NCBI RefSeq assembly: GCF_030272615.1
Contig: NC_081409.1
Location: forward strand, 476,690,573-476,754,572
Length of the DNA: 64,000 nucleotides
DNA from: Cryptomeria japonica
Lineage: Eukaryota; Streptophyta; Pinopsida; Cupressales; Cupressaceae
Direction of reading: 5' to 3'
The notes beneath the pieces were generated by a model. That model worked only from the letters and a program-made list of their open reading frames with translations. It did no database searches and was not told the DNA's origin. The first letter of the stretch is position 1, and each line of letters begins with the position of its first letter. Both the position numbers and the translations under genes were made by a program. Positions 12,159 to 23,764 of the stretch are shown piece after piece.

Positions 12159-13146
12159 TGTTGTGTATAGATGTTTGGTGTTATGCAGGATGCAGGTACT
12201 GGGAATTGACTCCACCTTGTTTCATAGGTCTAAGCATGCCTCTAATCCCAATGGTAGTTGATCGGAGGTGACATAAAGTCTTATCACACTCTAAGCTTAG
12301 TCGATGTCTTGTCAGTTCTAGTGTTTTTGGCTAGAGTCACCTTGTTAGGTGTTAAGTGGTATGTTATTTAATCTTTGTGTTGGGCTAATTTTATAGAGTT
12401 GTGGTGATTAATTAATTAATTATTATATATATCTCTTTTATATAATTAATAAATAATGTTATATATAGATATATAAATATCTATATTTATTGTGAGCTTA
12501 TAATAAAATATTTATGATTGTTTTATGAAATCATATTATTTGAGAGTTTATTTTTATTTATGAATTACATTATTTATTTTTATTTTATTAGTTATTTGGA
12601 GCTGAATCTGATAATTATTATTTATTTCTCTTTTCTTTTGAAAGTTGAGGTGGACTGATTTTTGTGTTTGCATGGGAAATTGTTAATTGAGTTCTCATGC
12701 AAGAGGAAAAAGGTTTTTTAGGATTTTTCATGTATTTACTTTGGATTTGGAGGATTTTTTAGAAGGGGGTGTTTTTGTGTTCATCTTTATTCCAGGTTGG
12801 TGGTATTCTCAAACTTATTTTATTTGTGCATCTTTATTTCAAAAGGGAATAAAGATTGTTTGTTGTGTATTTAAATGTTGTCTTAATTATTTTGGAAATT
12901 TTGTGTTTTCATTATTTTATATATGTTAATTGAATGCAAAGAGTTTTGGGTTTCATTTCCTTTGGAGGTCGAATTTATGAATGAAACCTTGTGGATTGTG
13001 TTTTTCATTTTATGATTGTTGAACTATGTATTTGGGTGAGAAACACCCTTTTCATTTATAGGTTTGAGTTGGATTTTAAATTTAGATTTTTTCTAAAGTT
13101 GGTCGATTAATTTTATTTTGTTTCTGAGTTGTATTTTGGTTTCTCT
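12159..13146 (+). repeat. Truncated 3' LTR of gypsy element G1
   Basis: It begins TGTTGTGTATAG and parallels the 5' LTR from about 4107 to 5330, with a ~240-base deletion near 12785. It ends abruptly at 13146, where Tat-like coding sequence begins. About two thirds of the LTR, including its 3' terminus, is therefore missing. Confidence 0.8.
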
Positions 13147-13640
13147 TTTTTATTCATAAGGACACCTTTGATATTCCTAAACCATCTTCAATCAATTTGA
13201 TACATGTGAATGAAACACCTAATAAACCCCTCTTCACAGTTCAAGGCACTTATCCTTCTCAAATTTCTCAATGTAAGCCTATCTTAGTTGTTCAAGGTGG
13301 TTACACTAATGATTCTTTTTGTACTCCTAAGAAACCTATTATTACTGTGCAACGAGGTTATCCTACTAAGAGCCCTTATGAGTATGCTAAGAAAATCACT
13401 AGAGAGAGTTATCATACGGTTGCTCATACCTACAACACAAGAAACAATAGGCAGCCTAATCCTCTTCCAGTTACCCCAACTTCACTTCCTCCCTCTCAAC
13501 CTACTCTTCCACAAGTACCTCGTATGTCATAGACTCTTAGTAAGGAGTATGATCTCATTGAACAACTTAAAGCTACTCCTGCCAAGATTTCTTTTTGGGA
13601 TCTGGTTCAAAATTCACCTACTTATCATGGGATATTAACA
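13147..13640 (+). pseudogene. Tat-like gypsy Gag-protease linker fragment
   Basis: A frame open from 13197 to 13532 and its continuation past one stop reads as a Pro/Ser/Thr-rich linker with repeated VQGGY-type motifs (VVQGGY, TVQRGY), YAKKITRESYHTVAHTYNTR, then KEYDLIEQLKATPAKISFWD and LVQNSPTYHG. The TPAKIS(F/I)WxLLxxSPxHR type of motif is typical of the segment just before the protease in Tat-lineage gypsy elements. It begins exactly at the G1 breakpoint and ends near 13640 without reaching a protease. It is probably a separate fragment from the Tat body starting at 15106. Confidence 0.65.
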
Positions 13641-14455
13641 ACATGATAACATGTACATAATGCATCTCACGCATAAAATAAATGTGTTAGTCCATGGCCA
13701 GTAATCCAATAAAATAGCATTTAACCATTATTAAGGGAAATAATGTGTAAACAACATACACTGAAACTCAAATCAAATTATAACACATCATAGCATAATA
13801 TCTGAGTAAAATATCAAAATATAATGTACCACTAATATCCAATAAAAAATTCAACTATAGTCAAAACATGTTCTAAAAAGTTTGATCGAGGGAGGGGTAC
13901 TACACGTAAATCTTTTGTTCTAAAGGTTGGGAAGCCTCTTGAGGAAGTTTATCATTCTCGCACCGATCAAAACCCTTACTATGAACTTTAAGTGAAGAAG
14001 CCAAGTCGAGTCAGTTATCCAAACATTGTAATATCATAGTGAAAGGGTGGGGAAGAATCCGACCCTAAGACACTCACCATAAGGCTCCCAAGAAAATGAT
14101 ACGATTGAGAAGAAATTCTCTTTGGTTCGAATTCTAGTAAAAGACAAAAAATGGGTGCACCCTTAGGTGTGACAAGGTTTTTTGAGTTGAAGGAGATTTC
14201 AAGATGTGGGATATGATATTATTCATGAAATTTTGAGAATGGGAGTCTGATTGATGTGTTTTCATTGTTCAAACCTACAGAAATCAATGGGATTGGAAAA
14301 AATCCTAGAACATACACTAAATGTTTAGAATAAGGAAAAACAAATTGTTTTTCATACATACTTATTGTGTTGTCAAAAATAACAAAAACATCTCGCTAAA
14401 ATATCAAAAAATTAGAAAACTCATCCAAAAACTCGAAAAATCTAGATACTCTTAG
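13641..14455. other. No gene recognised; unassigned repeat-like spacer
   Basis: No domain could be read in any frame. 13645-13880 is AT-rich and matches nothing else in the window by eye. 13880-14200 is less AT-rich and could be old coding DNA, but every frame is interrupted. 14300-14455 is A/T-rich and leads into the 21-bp array. Confidence 0.5.
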
Positions 14456-14469
14456 AAATATAGCAGATT

Positions 14470-14661
14470 AGCGCATTTGACCATTATTCTAGCACATCTG
14501 ACTATTCTTGTAGCGCATCCAATCATTTTGATAGCACATATAACATTTATGCTAGCACATCTAATGGTTTTTGTAGTGCATATAATCCTTTTCACAATGC
14601 ATTTGACCATTATTGTAGCACTTTTAACATCTTGTAGCACATATACTCTGGCACATTTGAG
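14470..14661 (-). repeat. 21-bp tandem array with ATGCGCTA-like core (array 2, reverse orientation)
   Basis: Ten units of TAGCGCAT-type core (the reverse complement of the core in arrays 1 and 3) occur. The CAT steps fall at 14474, 14495, 14516, 14537, 14558, 14579, 14600 and 14621 (all 21 apart), then 14640 and 14654. Read on the minus strand, one frame gives Cys-Ala heptapeptides (CARIMVK, CATRIVR, CAIKMIG). It lies about 450 bases before the Tat gag start. Confidence 0.85.
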
Positions 14662-15105
14662 ACAGAGGGAACTTCTTGACATTTTGTGCAAAATCCAAAA
14701 GTTGTTTCAGACACCCTTTTCAGCCTTTTTCTAGGTCATACTATTATAGAAAAAATTTTGAGTGATACGGACTCAATTCCAGCAAGTGAGACAATTATAC
14801 CTTTCACAACACTCAAATCACATACTTTGTTTCTCTACTCAAGTCAGTCAAATCAATTTAGTTTCACTATCAGGATCCATCATCCTCAATCAAGAAACTT
14901 CGTTAATCATTTGACACACATAGTCTCATCGAATAGGAAAACATTGAATCTCCTATTCTAACTTTGTAAACTTGGATCAATCAAACAAAGTATTTGAAAA
15001 CAAGAACAATTCAAAAACAATCACAATTAGATCACTTGTATGCTCATACTAACTAGAGCCTAGAAACAAAAACTCAAAGGGAAGGAAACAAAACCACAAC
15101 CAACC
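14662..15105. other. Leader-like sequence before Tat gag, no gene seen
   Basis: Non-coding, A-rich sequence precedes the gag start. An AGAGCC block (15053-15058) might be the remnant of a primer binding site, but no LTR end is visible beside it. No sequence resembling the Tat 3' LTR at 27034 was found upstream. Confidence 0.4.
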
Positions 15106-16390
15106 ATGACAAATAGAGAAGAGAACCCTTTCCAAAAATATCAAGACACAAAAGTAGAAGAAATAACTGATGAAATAATACAAGAAGCGCAACAAGATCC
15201 CAAATTTCACAAATTCATGGAAAAGGTTCTTGAAACTGATAGAGAAAAATACTTTCTCATGTTAGCACATCAAGGTGTAAAACTCCCATCTGATTTTGTG
15301 TAACAAAATTAAAAGAGGACCCAAAGAAGAGGACTGTTGATCTAGATAACAATGACAACAATCCATTAAATGCTTTAACTCAACAAATCCAGTCTTTACA
15401 ACAGGAAAAGCTTGATATGCATAAAGGAACAATAAAAACATACTCCTTGGAAGAAATATGGCCGTATCCTTTTGATAGGAGCTAAAAAACATGGTTCCTT
15501 TTCCTCCTAATTTTGAAACCCCCAAATATGACAAATATAGAGGCAAAACTAATCCACAAGACCATGTTAGAGATTTTTATGCAACAAGCATGGTGGTTTC
15601 ACATAATGATACATATCAAATGAGATTATTCCCAAAAAGATTGGGAGGACCAGCCATGGAATGACTCTCAAAACTTGATCCAAGTATCAAAACATTTGCA
15701 GAATTAGTGGATAAGTTTGTAACCTACTACTCATACAATATGGAACATGAAATAACCATGCTTCACCTATGCAACACCAGACAAAAAAGTGGACTCTTTC
15801 CTCACTTTCTTACAAAGGTGGAGACAACTATCTTCTAAATATCTTCGACCCATACCTAAACAAGAGAAGATGTACATTTTTATCCACAACTTAAACAGTG
15901 AGATAAGCTACACACTTAAAATGCAATGTCCACCTAGCTTTTACAAACTTATTGATAATGGAATTAAAATTAAAGAAGCCATGGTCAAGAAAGGGGAAAT
16001 AAAAATTCCCAAAGGAGCAAATTTTTCAAATAATCATGACAAATCCAAATTTTGGACAAGAAACAAAAACATTGTTAATGATGGAGTAGTTGATGCACAT
16101 AACATGAAACCAAAACAACCTACCCTAAATCTATCAGGTACTACACCTCCAAACAATCAAGAAAACAACAAACCTAAACCACCCTCTAATACATATCGAA
16201 CGAAATTTACACCATTGGGGTTGTCACTTGAATCAGCTTTTAATGAGCTTCTTGCAAACAAACTCATAACATTGCCAGATACGCAATATTTTGAACGAAA
16301 AGTTAAACCATCATGGTGGAATGACACACTATTGTGATTTCCATAGAAGGGGCATAGAACAAATGAGTGTCAAAGATTAAAATATTTGGT
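15106..16390 (+). pseudogene. gag: Tat Gag
   Basis: The start ATG at 15106 follows an A-rich leader. The first frame ends at 15303. The capsid region then continues in other frames: PPNFETPKYDKYRGKTNPQD (about 15506-15565), the block near 15570-15700, and DSFLTFLQRWRQLSSKYLRP from 15792 in a frame open to 16337. The C-terminal zinc knuckle YCDFHRRG/HRTNEC lies at 16328-16372 and needs a +1 shift to read through. Gag would assemble particles; at least three frame changes disable this copy. Confidence 0.8.
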
Positions 16391-17470
16391 GTAATATTTG
16401 ATAGATAGGGATGATATAACTATTTAAAGACACAAGACAAATGATGATCATGGAGCCTTTAAAAATCCTCTTCCTAATTATGAAAAAGGAGAACCCTCTT
16501 CATCGAATAACAAAGGGGCCAAAGTAAACTACATCTATGACAATGTGATCAAATCATATTTCAGCGTTTGACAATCAAATCAATATCATCAAAATCAAAG
16601 ATAAACAAGAAAACACAAATGTGACTACAAGAGGTCAATCTAAATTCATATTGAAAGGAACTACATCTAAAACATCTATTACTCCTTCGAATCAATATGA
16701 CATAGTGGATTAATTGTAAAATACTCTCGCATAGATATCTATACTAGAGCTTCTTAAAATCTTGCACACACACAAATATATTCTAGAAAGGACTCTAGTG
16801 GACACCACGGTGCCAACCAATTTGGATATCATGCAATTTCAAGCCATTATGGGGCATATAACTACACCTCAGTATCTATCATTTTCTAAGAACAATGATG
16901 TATCCTTCAACCATTCATACAATGCTCCACGTCATAATGAGGTCTTAATCTATAAACATTGGGTCAAACATGTTCTCATAAATGGAGGAGCCAGTCTAAA
17001 TATATGTACCTTAAAGTTTATCTGTGCATTGGGATTCTCTGAAAATGCAATAGATCCTAAAAGAAAGGTTGCCATAAAAGCTTATGATGATGAAGAAATA
17101 TCCTCCCAAGGATTAGTAGTATTTCCAATCAGAGTGGGACCAATTCAAAAAGATACATTAGGCCAAGTCCTAGGCATAGATTTGACTTACAACATACTCT
17201 TGGGTAGACCGTGGATTCATGAGATGCAAGCAATACCTTCAACATACCACCAATGCTTAAAGTTTCCTTATGATGGACAAGAAATCACAATCTCAACAAA
17301 CTCAAATCCCTTCCAATATTGCAACAATCTTAAATCAATACAAGATGTTATTGTTCCACATAACAGAGAAGTTTTTGCCTCTAATTCTTCAAGCCATAAA
17401 AGTCAACTAAATTCTTTGTCAAAAGATTTTGAGAAAAAGATTTAATTAAAAGACAAAGGGATTGAAGAGT
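16391..17470 (+). pseudogene. pro: Tat aspartic protease region
   Basis: A 227-residue open stretch (16762-17445) contains NEVLIYKHWVKHVLINGGAS (16939-16998), which aligns with the protease active-site block. The usual D-G-G-A is changed to N-G-G-A, losing the catalytic Asp. Downstream, TYNILLGRPWIHEMQAIPST (17185-17244) is the conserved flap and alpha region, followed by YHQCLKFPYDG. Upstream sequence (16391-16761) is a low-conservation linker with stops. Confidence 0.85.
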
Positions 17471-18799
17471 ATTATTTTGAACATTCTTTATGCCTCTTGA
17501 AGTTACCAATTTCTCCAAAATCATATGGGCAACCATCAACATCTAAACAAGAATCTTCACAACCAATCAAGATTGTTGATGGTGCATTTGTAAGAGCAGT
17601 TATGCTAGCTGATGAAAGTGATGACAAAGACATCCTATAACACAGTTGTACAAAGATGAAGATAAATCCCAACAAGAAATATACAATGTCAGCATACTAA
17701 CAGAACAATATGGAAAAGGATTTCATATTTTGTAGAAAATGGGATATGGTGGCAATGGTCCTGTAGGCAAAATAAAATAAGGTATTCTTGATCCTATATG
17801 GATTCCTTATCAAAATTCCAAAGACAAGATGAGACTAGGTTTTGGACAAGAAAAACCGGCTCATGAACAAGAAAGAAAAATAACATATAAACAACAACAA
17901 CAACAAGCAGTTCAACAACACGAAGAAGAAGCAGTCCACAAGCAACAACAAGAAGATAGTAATAAAAGAACAAGAACTTTCCATCAAGAGAGAGGAAGCT
18001 ACCCAAAATCTCTATGAATAAATCCACAAATTGCAACCTAGTTCTAAAACCGACTCAAATGAATGGGAGTGGGATTCACTTTCATCTTTTGAATGGTCCT
18101 TTGAAGATAAAGAGATTGATGTGATACAAATATATACACCTGTGATCTATGAAGGAAAAAGCTTAGGGTCTAGACCATTTGAATTTGGATCACAACATAT
18201 TGATGAATCTAGTGAGGATGATCGGATACATAATGAGATAAATGATTCTAAGGGGAGTAATAGACCTTGAACTTGCTATTGAAAACCTTGATAATGTTTT
18301 CCATCATGAACCTCGCTGCCTTTGACCTTAACCAACCAAACAATCCCTTACCATTGGTAGATCCCAAACTCATCGACTCAAAGAAAACAAAACCTTTTAA
18401 TATTCTCATCTTTCCAAATGGCAATGCCATTGTTCATTATCTTTGTTATGTAAATCTAGAAACATGTTCGACAAGTGAATCTCATAACAAAGCTTATGAC
18501 CAGGGGAGTGCCAAGTCTCTTAACTACAAAATGAATAAAGCGAAAAATCGATCTAATGGTCAAAAACATGTAATGGCAGTATTAGATCATAAAAAACCAG
18601 TAAAAAGAAAGGGCGTATCCAACAATGAAAACCTCTATGGGGCGTTGAAGGATGAGAGAATTGACACTCTTCCTAAGCATTATCAGGAAAGATCATCAAT
18701 ATTGATTGAGCCAACACAATCAATGAACATCGATACAGAAGAAACAACAAAGACTATATCTAGCTGCATCATAGACAGAGAAGGAGAGGCCAAATTTCA
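17471..18799 (+). pseudogene. Tat protease-to-RT linker, poorly conserved
   Basis: Several overlapping open stretches (17829-18017, 18031-18270, 18267-18902) encode Gln-rich, acidic and basic low-complexity segments such as a QQQQQAVQQHEEE tract near 17890-17930. This position normally carries the variable linker of Tat polyproteins. A part near 18306-18350 (LAAFDLNQPNNPLP) is a conserved-looking patch. No enzyme domain is present. Confidence 0.55.
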
Positions 18800-19680
18800 C
18801 CAAGTTCTTCGAAGAAAAGAAAATCAATTTTGTTTGGTCTTATGCCGATATGCGAGGGATAGATCCAGATTTAATAATGCATCACTTATCTATAGCTTTT
18901 GAAGAAAAGCTTGTAAAGAAAAAACTGAGAAAGATGCATCTACACGTAGCACTCCTACTAAAAGCAGAATTAAAAAATATTAGATGTAGTATTCATCTGA
19001 CCAATCGACTATGTTGAATGGATTTCCAACATTGTACCTATATCCAAACCGGATAAGATCATCAGAATATGCATATATTTTAGAGACCTTAACAAGTAAT
19101 GTCTGAAGGATGACTTTCCTTTGCCCAAGATAGATACCATTGTAAACTTAACAGTAGGACATGCTTTGTTATCACTCATGGATGGTTTTTCAGGAAACAA
19201 TCAAATAAAAATAGCACTAGAAGATCAAGACAAAACAACTTTCACATGCTCGTGGGGTACATATTTTTGGAATGTTATGCCCTTCGGATTAAAGAATGCA
19301 GGAGCGACTTATTGATATGCGATGACTATAATTTTTCATGACATGATGCACACATTCATGGAAGACTATGTAGATGGCCTAATAGCTAAATCATTCACCC
19401 AGGAGGGACATTTAGAGATCTTGGAGAAGATATTTCTGTGTTCCAAAAAGTTCAATGTGCTACTCAATCTGAAAAAGTATGTATTTGAAGTCACCTCTAG
19501 AAATGTCAGCTCCTAGAAATATCAATCAATTGAGATCTCTACAAGGAAGGCTACAACCTATCAGAAGATTCATCTCACAACTAGTTGACAGATGCCACAC
19601 ATTTACTCATTTGTTACACAAGAATTTTCCTTTCAACTGGGATAAAAATGTGAAGAAGCCTTCAATAAATTGAAACAATA
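18800..19680 (+). pseudogene. rt: Tat reverse transcriptase
   Basis: Tat-type RT blocks appear in order across frames: SYADMRGIDPDLIMHHLSIA (about 18840-18899), PLPKIDTIV (19118-19144), LSLMDGFSGNNQIKIA with the first catalytic Asp (19172-19218), VMPFGLKNAGATY (19274-19312), and YVDGLIAKS (19366-19392). In the last, the second catalytic Asp of Y-V-D-D is Gly. Between VFEVTS (about 19480) and APRNINQLRSLQGRLQPIRR (19510-19569) roughly 60 bases of the conserved thumb region are missing. The copy is inactive. Confidence 0.85.
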
Positions 19681-20081
19681 CTTGATGAATCCACCTATCT
19701 TAATGTCACCAATTGAAGGAAAGCCACTTCTACTCTACATATCAGCTACTAAGGTATCTTTTAGGAGCTTTTCTAGTACAAGAAGATTCTATGGGAAAAG
19801 AGAGATCTATTTACTACATCAGCAAGACGCTCACTGGTTATGAACTTAACTACACATTCATTGAAATAGAATGTTTGGCAATGGTGTTTGCTTCTCAAAT
19901 ATTGCGACACTATATGTTAATACATTCAATCAAACTAATAGCCAAGATTGATCCACTGAAGTATCTTCTCAGCAAAGTAACATTGACAGGAAGACTAGAA
20001 AAGTGGGTGGTGATATTGAGTGAATTTGGCATTCAATATGTGGATAGAAGAGCAATTAAAGATCAAGTAATTGTAGATTAG
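19681..20081 (+). pseudogene. rnh: Tat RNase H (RT-associated)
   Basis: The segment begins LMNPPILMSPIEGKPLLLYI (19683-19742), shifts frame, then continues GAFLVQEDSMGKERSIYYIS (19769-19828), ELNYTFIEIECLAMVFA and LEKWVVILSEFGIQYVDRRA to a stop at 20081. This is the RNase H normally fused to RT. The frame goes on past the single stop into the second RNase H domain. Confidence 0.8.
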
Positions 20082-20720
20082 TTGGTTGAAGCACCATTGC
20101 AAGATGATCATCTCATGCACATTGAATTCCCAGATGTAGATTCTCTCAACATTACAACACATCCTTGGAAATTATACTTTGATGGTTCTTATACTCAATA
20201 TGGATCAGGTGCTAGAATCTTATTTGTCACTCCTCAAGGACACACAATTCCAAAGTCTTACATGTTGATGTTCCCCTACACAAACAATGTAGCTAAATGT
20301 GAAGCATTAGCCACCAGCATTAAGGTAGCAGTGGAATGGAAAATCACAGAATTGCATGTCTATGGAGACTCTCAATTAGTCATCAATCAAGTCAATGATG
20401 ACTATCAAATGAAGGATGACAAGCTGATGTCATATAATAGAATGGTGGATAACTTTAAGAAATATTTTGTTGAGATCAAGTTTGAACAAACTCCAAGACT
20501 AGACAAAAAAGTTGCAGATGCCATGGCAACCATCGCTTCTCTTCTACAAATACCAGAAAAGCAAAATCATTATGAATTCCTAGTGGAACAATTGTTTTCC
20601 CTTGCATATAACGATCCTAATTCCCAAGTTGTTTTCCATTTCATTAGTCCCAATTCTACCAGCTATGGGGTGATCTATACTTATTTGAAAGAGAATACTC
20701 TTTCACTCGATCAATTATGA
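20082..20720 (+). pseudogene. Tat second (archaeal-type) RNase H domain
   Basis: A 212-codon open stretch contains WKLYFDGSYTQYGSGARILF (20166-20225), KCEALATSIKVA (20298-20333), LHVYGDSQLVINQVN (20352-20396) and LDKKVADAMATIASL (20499-20543). These carry the D, E, D and D metal-binding positions of the archaeal-type RNase H, all retained. The extra RNase H between the RT-linked one and integrase is a marker of Tat-lineage gypsy elements. The open stretch is long compared with the rest of this pol. Confidence 0.85.
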
Positions 20721-21930
20721 AACCAAAAATGAAATTTTATCCATCAATCATCTCATTACACCCTTACAGCTGATACGCTTTACCAACGAGGTCTTGATGG
20801 TACTCTCCTTAGATGTCTTGAACGTGATGAATATAAAACTGCCTTACGAGAAGTTCATGAGGGTATTTGTGGTACTCATTCAAGCGGTCCTACTCTAGCT
20901 AAGAGGCTCTTACGAATGGGGTATTTTTGGCCGAATATGGAGATAGAATCTTTTCAATTTGCTAAGAAGTGCAAAAAGAGTCAAATTCATGGAAATCGCA
21001 TACATGCATCTGGAGAGGAACTGCAACCACTAACAACACCATGGTCATTTTGTCAATGGGGACTTGACTTCATGGGTAAGATCCATTCATCCTCCTCTAT
21101 TGGCCATAAGCTCATCATCACAGCCACTGAGTATTTTATGAAGTGGATCGAAGTTGTTCCCTTAACCACCGTCATTGACAAGAAAATAGCCTTGTTCATC
21201 TTGAATTACCTTATCTGTCGATATGGCATTCCCATCTCCATTGTCACTGACAATGGAAGACCCTTCAAGAACTAAGGTGTGAACAAACTTTGCGATAGAT
21301 TCCATATCCAACACCAGTTTTCCACACCTTACTATCCTCAAGGGAATGGCCAAGCAGAAGCCTCAAACAAGACCATATCTTAAAGAAAACAGTTAACGAT
21401 GCTAGTCGTGATTGGCACATCCAACCAAATCCTTCCCTGTGGGCATACCGTACTAGCATCCACACACCTACTGGGGCCACACCATATTCCATTCTGTATG
21501 GATCTGAAGCCATCTTACCCATTGAGGTCAAGCTACCTTCACTCCATGTTTCATTAAAAGGACTCATTCCAGATGAAGAGTATCGAGTATCCAAATTACA
21601 AGAGTTGGAGTTGTTAGATGAACATCACCAGCACACTTATGATCATCTGAAGGTTTATCAACAAATAATGTCAAGAAGCTATAATCACAATGTAAGGCCA
21701 GGAATGCTTCAGGTCGGTGACTTGCTACTAAAGGAAAATCCCCACAATCAATAGGATTGAGAAAAGAAGGGAAAATTTGAGCCTAATTGGCTAGGTCATT
21801 TTGTTATCATTTAAGCATATGGATCGGGGGTGTATCAGTTATCTACACCTGAAGAGGACCTATTTGAGGAACCTACCAATAGTATCCACCTCAAGAAATT
21901 CTACACCTAAGTTATCCAATGCACGAAAAA
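20721..21930 (+). pseudogene. int: Tat integrase
   Basis: The HHCC zinc region is readable (VHEGICGTHSSGPTLAKRLL about 20852-20911, then CKKSQIHG, where the second Cys is Ser). The catalytic core shows WGLDFMGKI with Asp (21059-21085), IVTDNGRPFKN with Asp (21241-21273) and [11 protein letters not shown] with Glu (21343-21375), so all three D-D-E positions remain. The frame is closed at 21275 and broken again later. The tail beyond 21900 is Lys/Asn-rich and ends in poly-A-like low complexity. Confidence 0.85.
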
Positions 21931-23764
21931 AGCAGAAAATCCAAAAAAAAAGAGAAAAACGGAAAAATCCAAAAAATATCAAAGAAAGCAAAAAAATAAA
22001 AAATAAATAAAAAAACAAAAAAATCCAAAAAAATTATAAAAGATCAAAAAGGTGCAATAAAAGCAAGTGATGAAAACTTGGGAACAGGCGCTATTTGTGA
22101 TAGATCAACTCTTCCATCTATTGGTACATGTTTCATGTATCCACTTTTCGCCATTATTGTGCATATCCATAATAAAGCCTCCTGTACATAATTAGGCATT
22201 GCAACTTCGTCTCATTATGGCTTGTTGATCATTGTATATATCCATAATAAAAGGTTTGTTTTTAAACTGGGGGCAAAATCCTGAACCTAAGTAGGGGCAA
22301 TCGACTTTGAGCTTAAACAAACAGGCAACCAAACAACAAGACATACATCGCAAAACAAAGATCATGGAAACAAACGACGAGCATTGAACCACATTTAAAA
22401 TTAAAATGAAATCATATATCAAACTAACTAGCAGGATGGATTTTACATGACAAATGACATGAATAAGCATGAATGTTCATCTGTGGTATCTTGATTTTTT
22501 TCATCATGTTTCCTAAGCAACTCAAGGATGTCATTGAGCTAGAGAAGCCAGGATGGGGCATGATATTTTCTTTGTTTGTTGTTTGTGAGTTGATCTTTAG
22601 ACATATGTGAATGGATCCAAGGACATAATCAACAAAAATATCATCAAGGACCTTTCCACTTCACATATGAAAAAGATTCTCTTCTCTATTTGACACAAGC
22701 AATATTCTGGTCATCTTGGTTAATAGTACCTAGATGCTTGTAAAACTTGCAAAATCAAAACTTATGTAAGAAATATTCAGGTCATCATGGTTCAATTATA
22801 CCTTGATGTTTTTATTATCTTCCAACATTTTCAAAGCTCAATGATGATAAAAAGAAAAATGGGACAACCAAAAAGATGGCTTTCATTGCATTCAGTCTTA
22901 GCTTTGCATTGATTAGAGTAAAGTGCATTCATATTGCATATCATTAAATAGATTTTCCAAGGCTCATGTCCTAAATTGGTTATTCTTCAAATCCTTATCT
23001 TTCTTATTAATGAGTGAGTACACTTGGTGTTAACAAAAACGCTTGCATTCATCATATCATTCATTTAGTTGCATTCATATCATTTCAATTAGTTGCATTT
23101 ACATTCATCTTCATCATTGCATATCATTCATCTCGTTGCATTTATTATCATTACACATTCATTCATTTCATTATTGCATTGCATATCAATTGCATTTCAT
23201 ACATCATTGCATTTCATTTATAGAATCATTGCATCAATGCATAAATCACATAGAGATAATTTTCAGACATTCATACATCATAAGCATAGGCATAAACATC
23301 ACAAGCATCCTCATTATCCATATACTCCAAGGCATGACCATAACCATGTACAAATTTCAAAATTGCATTTCATAATCATCATTATCATCATTACATGTTC
23401 ATCACATAAGCATGTTAAAGGAAAACCAAATGCATACATCTCAATCAAATAGGCATAATACATCATCATATAATATTTCAACATATAGAAATCAAATGCA
23501 TTCATCCATCATCTAAATAAGGCATATAAACATATAAGCATGTAGAAATCATGTTTATCCATCATATCATTTAAGAAAAGCATAAATCATGTAGCATATA
23601 ACATGCATCTAATCATCCGCTCCATATCATATCATAAAACCAAAATCAATATCCAAGTGTACAATGATGTCAACTATATATGAAAGATACATCTCAAGCC
23701 AAAATTTAAATCATAGAATGTCTCCAAAATAATGTGTATACATCAAAAAAAGAGTGAAGCACAT
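21931..23764. other. Tat 3' spacer: A-rich tract, purine tract and TTGCAT/ATTCAT repeats
   Basis: 21931-22060 is strongly A-rich (aaaaatccaaaa type). 22266-22279 is a purine tract (ACTGGGGGCAAAAT) resembling Tat polypurine tracts, but without an LTR start after it. 23040-23240 is a degenerate ATTCAT/TTGCAT repeat whose open frames (His/Ile-rich) are repeat artefacts. 23240-23760 is similar AT-rich DNA. No gene is seen. Confidence 0.6.

Larger units (their letters stand above)
4099..13146 (+). mobile_element. Ty3/gypsy element G1, broken, with unequal LTRs
   Basis: The 5' LTR (about 4099-7196) and a partial 3' LTR (12159-13146) share long near-identical blocks, for example the sequence after TGTGTATAGA at 4118 and 12164. 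Between them are a primer binding site, gag, protease, RT, RNase H and the start of integrase, in gypsy order. The integrase stops after its zinc-binding region and the 3' LTR follows directly, so the catalytic core is missing. A solo LTR interrupts gag at 8549-9888. The 3' LTR is cut at 13146. No target duplication could be tested because the right end is gone. Confidence 0.85.

Noticed and set aside
22266-22279. ACTGGGGGCAAAAT as the 3' end of the Tat element
   Set aside because: No LTR start follows it, whereas CAAAGAGGGGCAAAA at 27018 is directly followed by TGTATACACTC and a TATA-bearing LTR.
23014-23452. His/Ile-rich open frames on the plus strand
   Set aside because: They are overlapping frames across a degenerate ATTCAT/TTGCAT repeat with no start context or domain.
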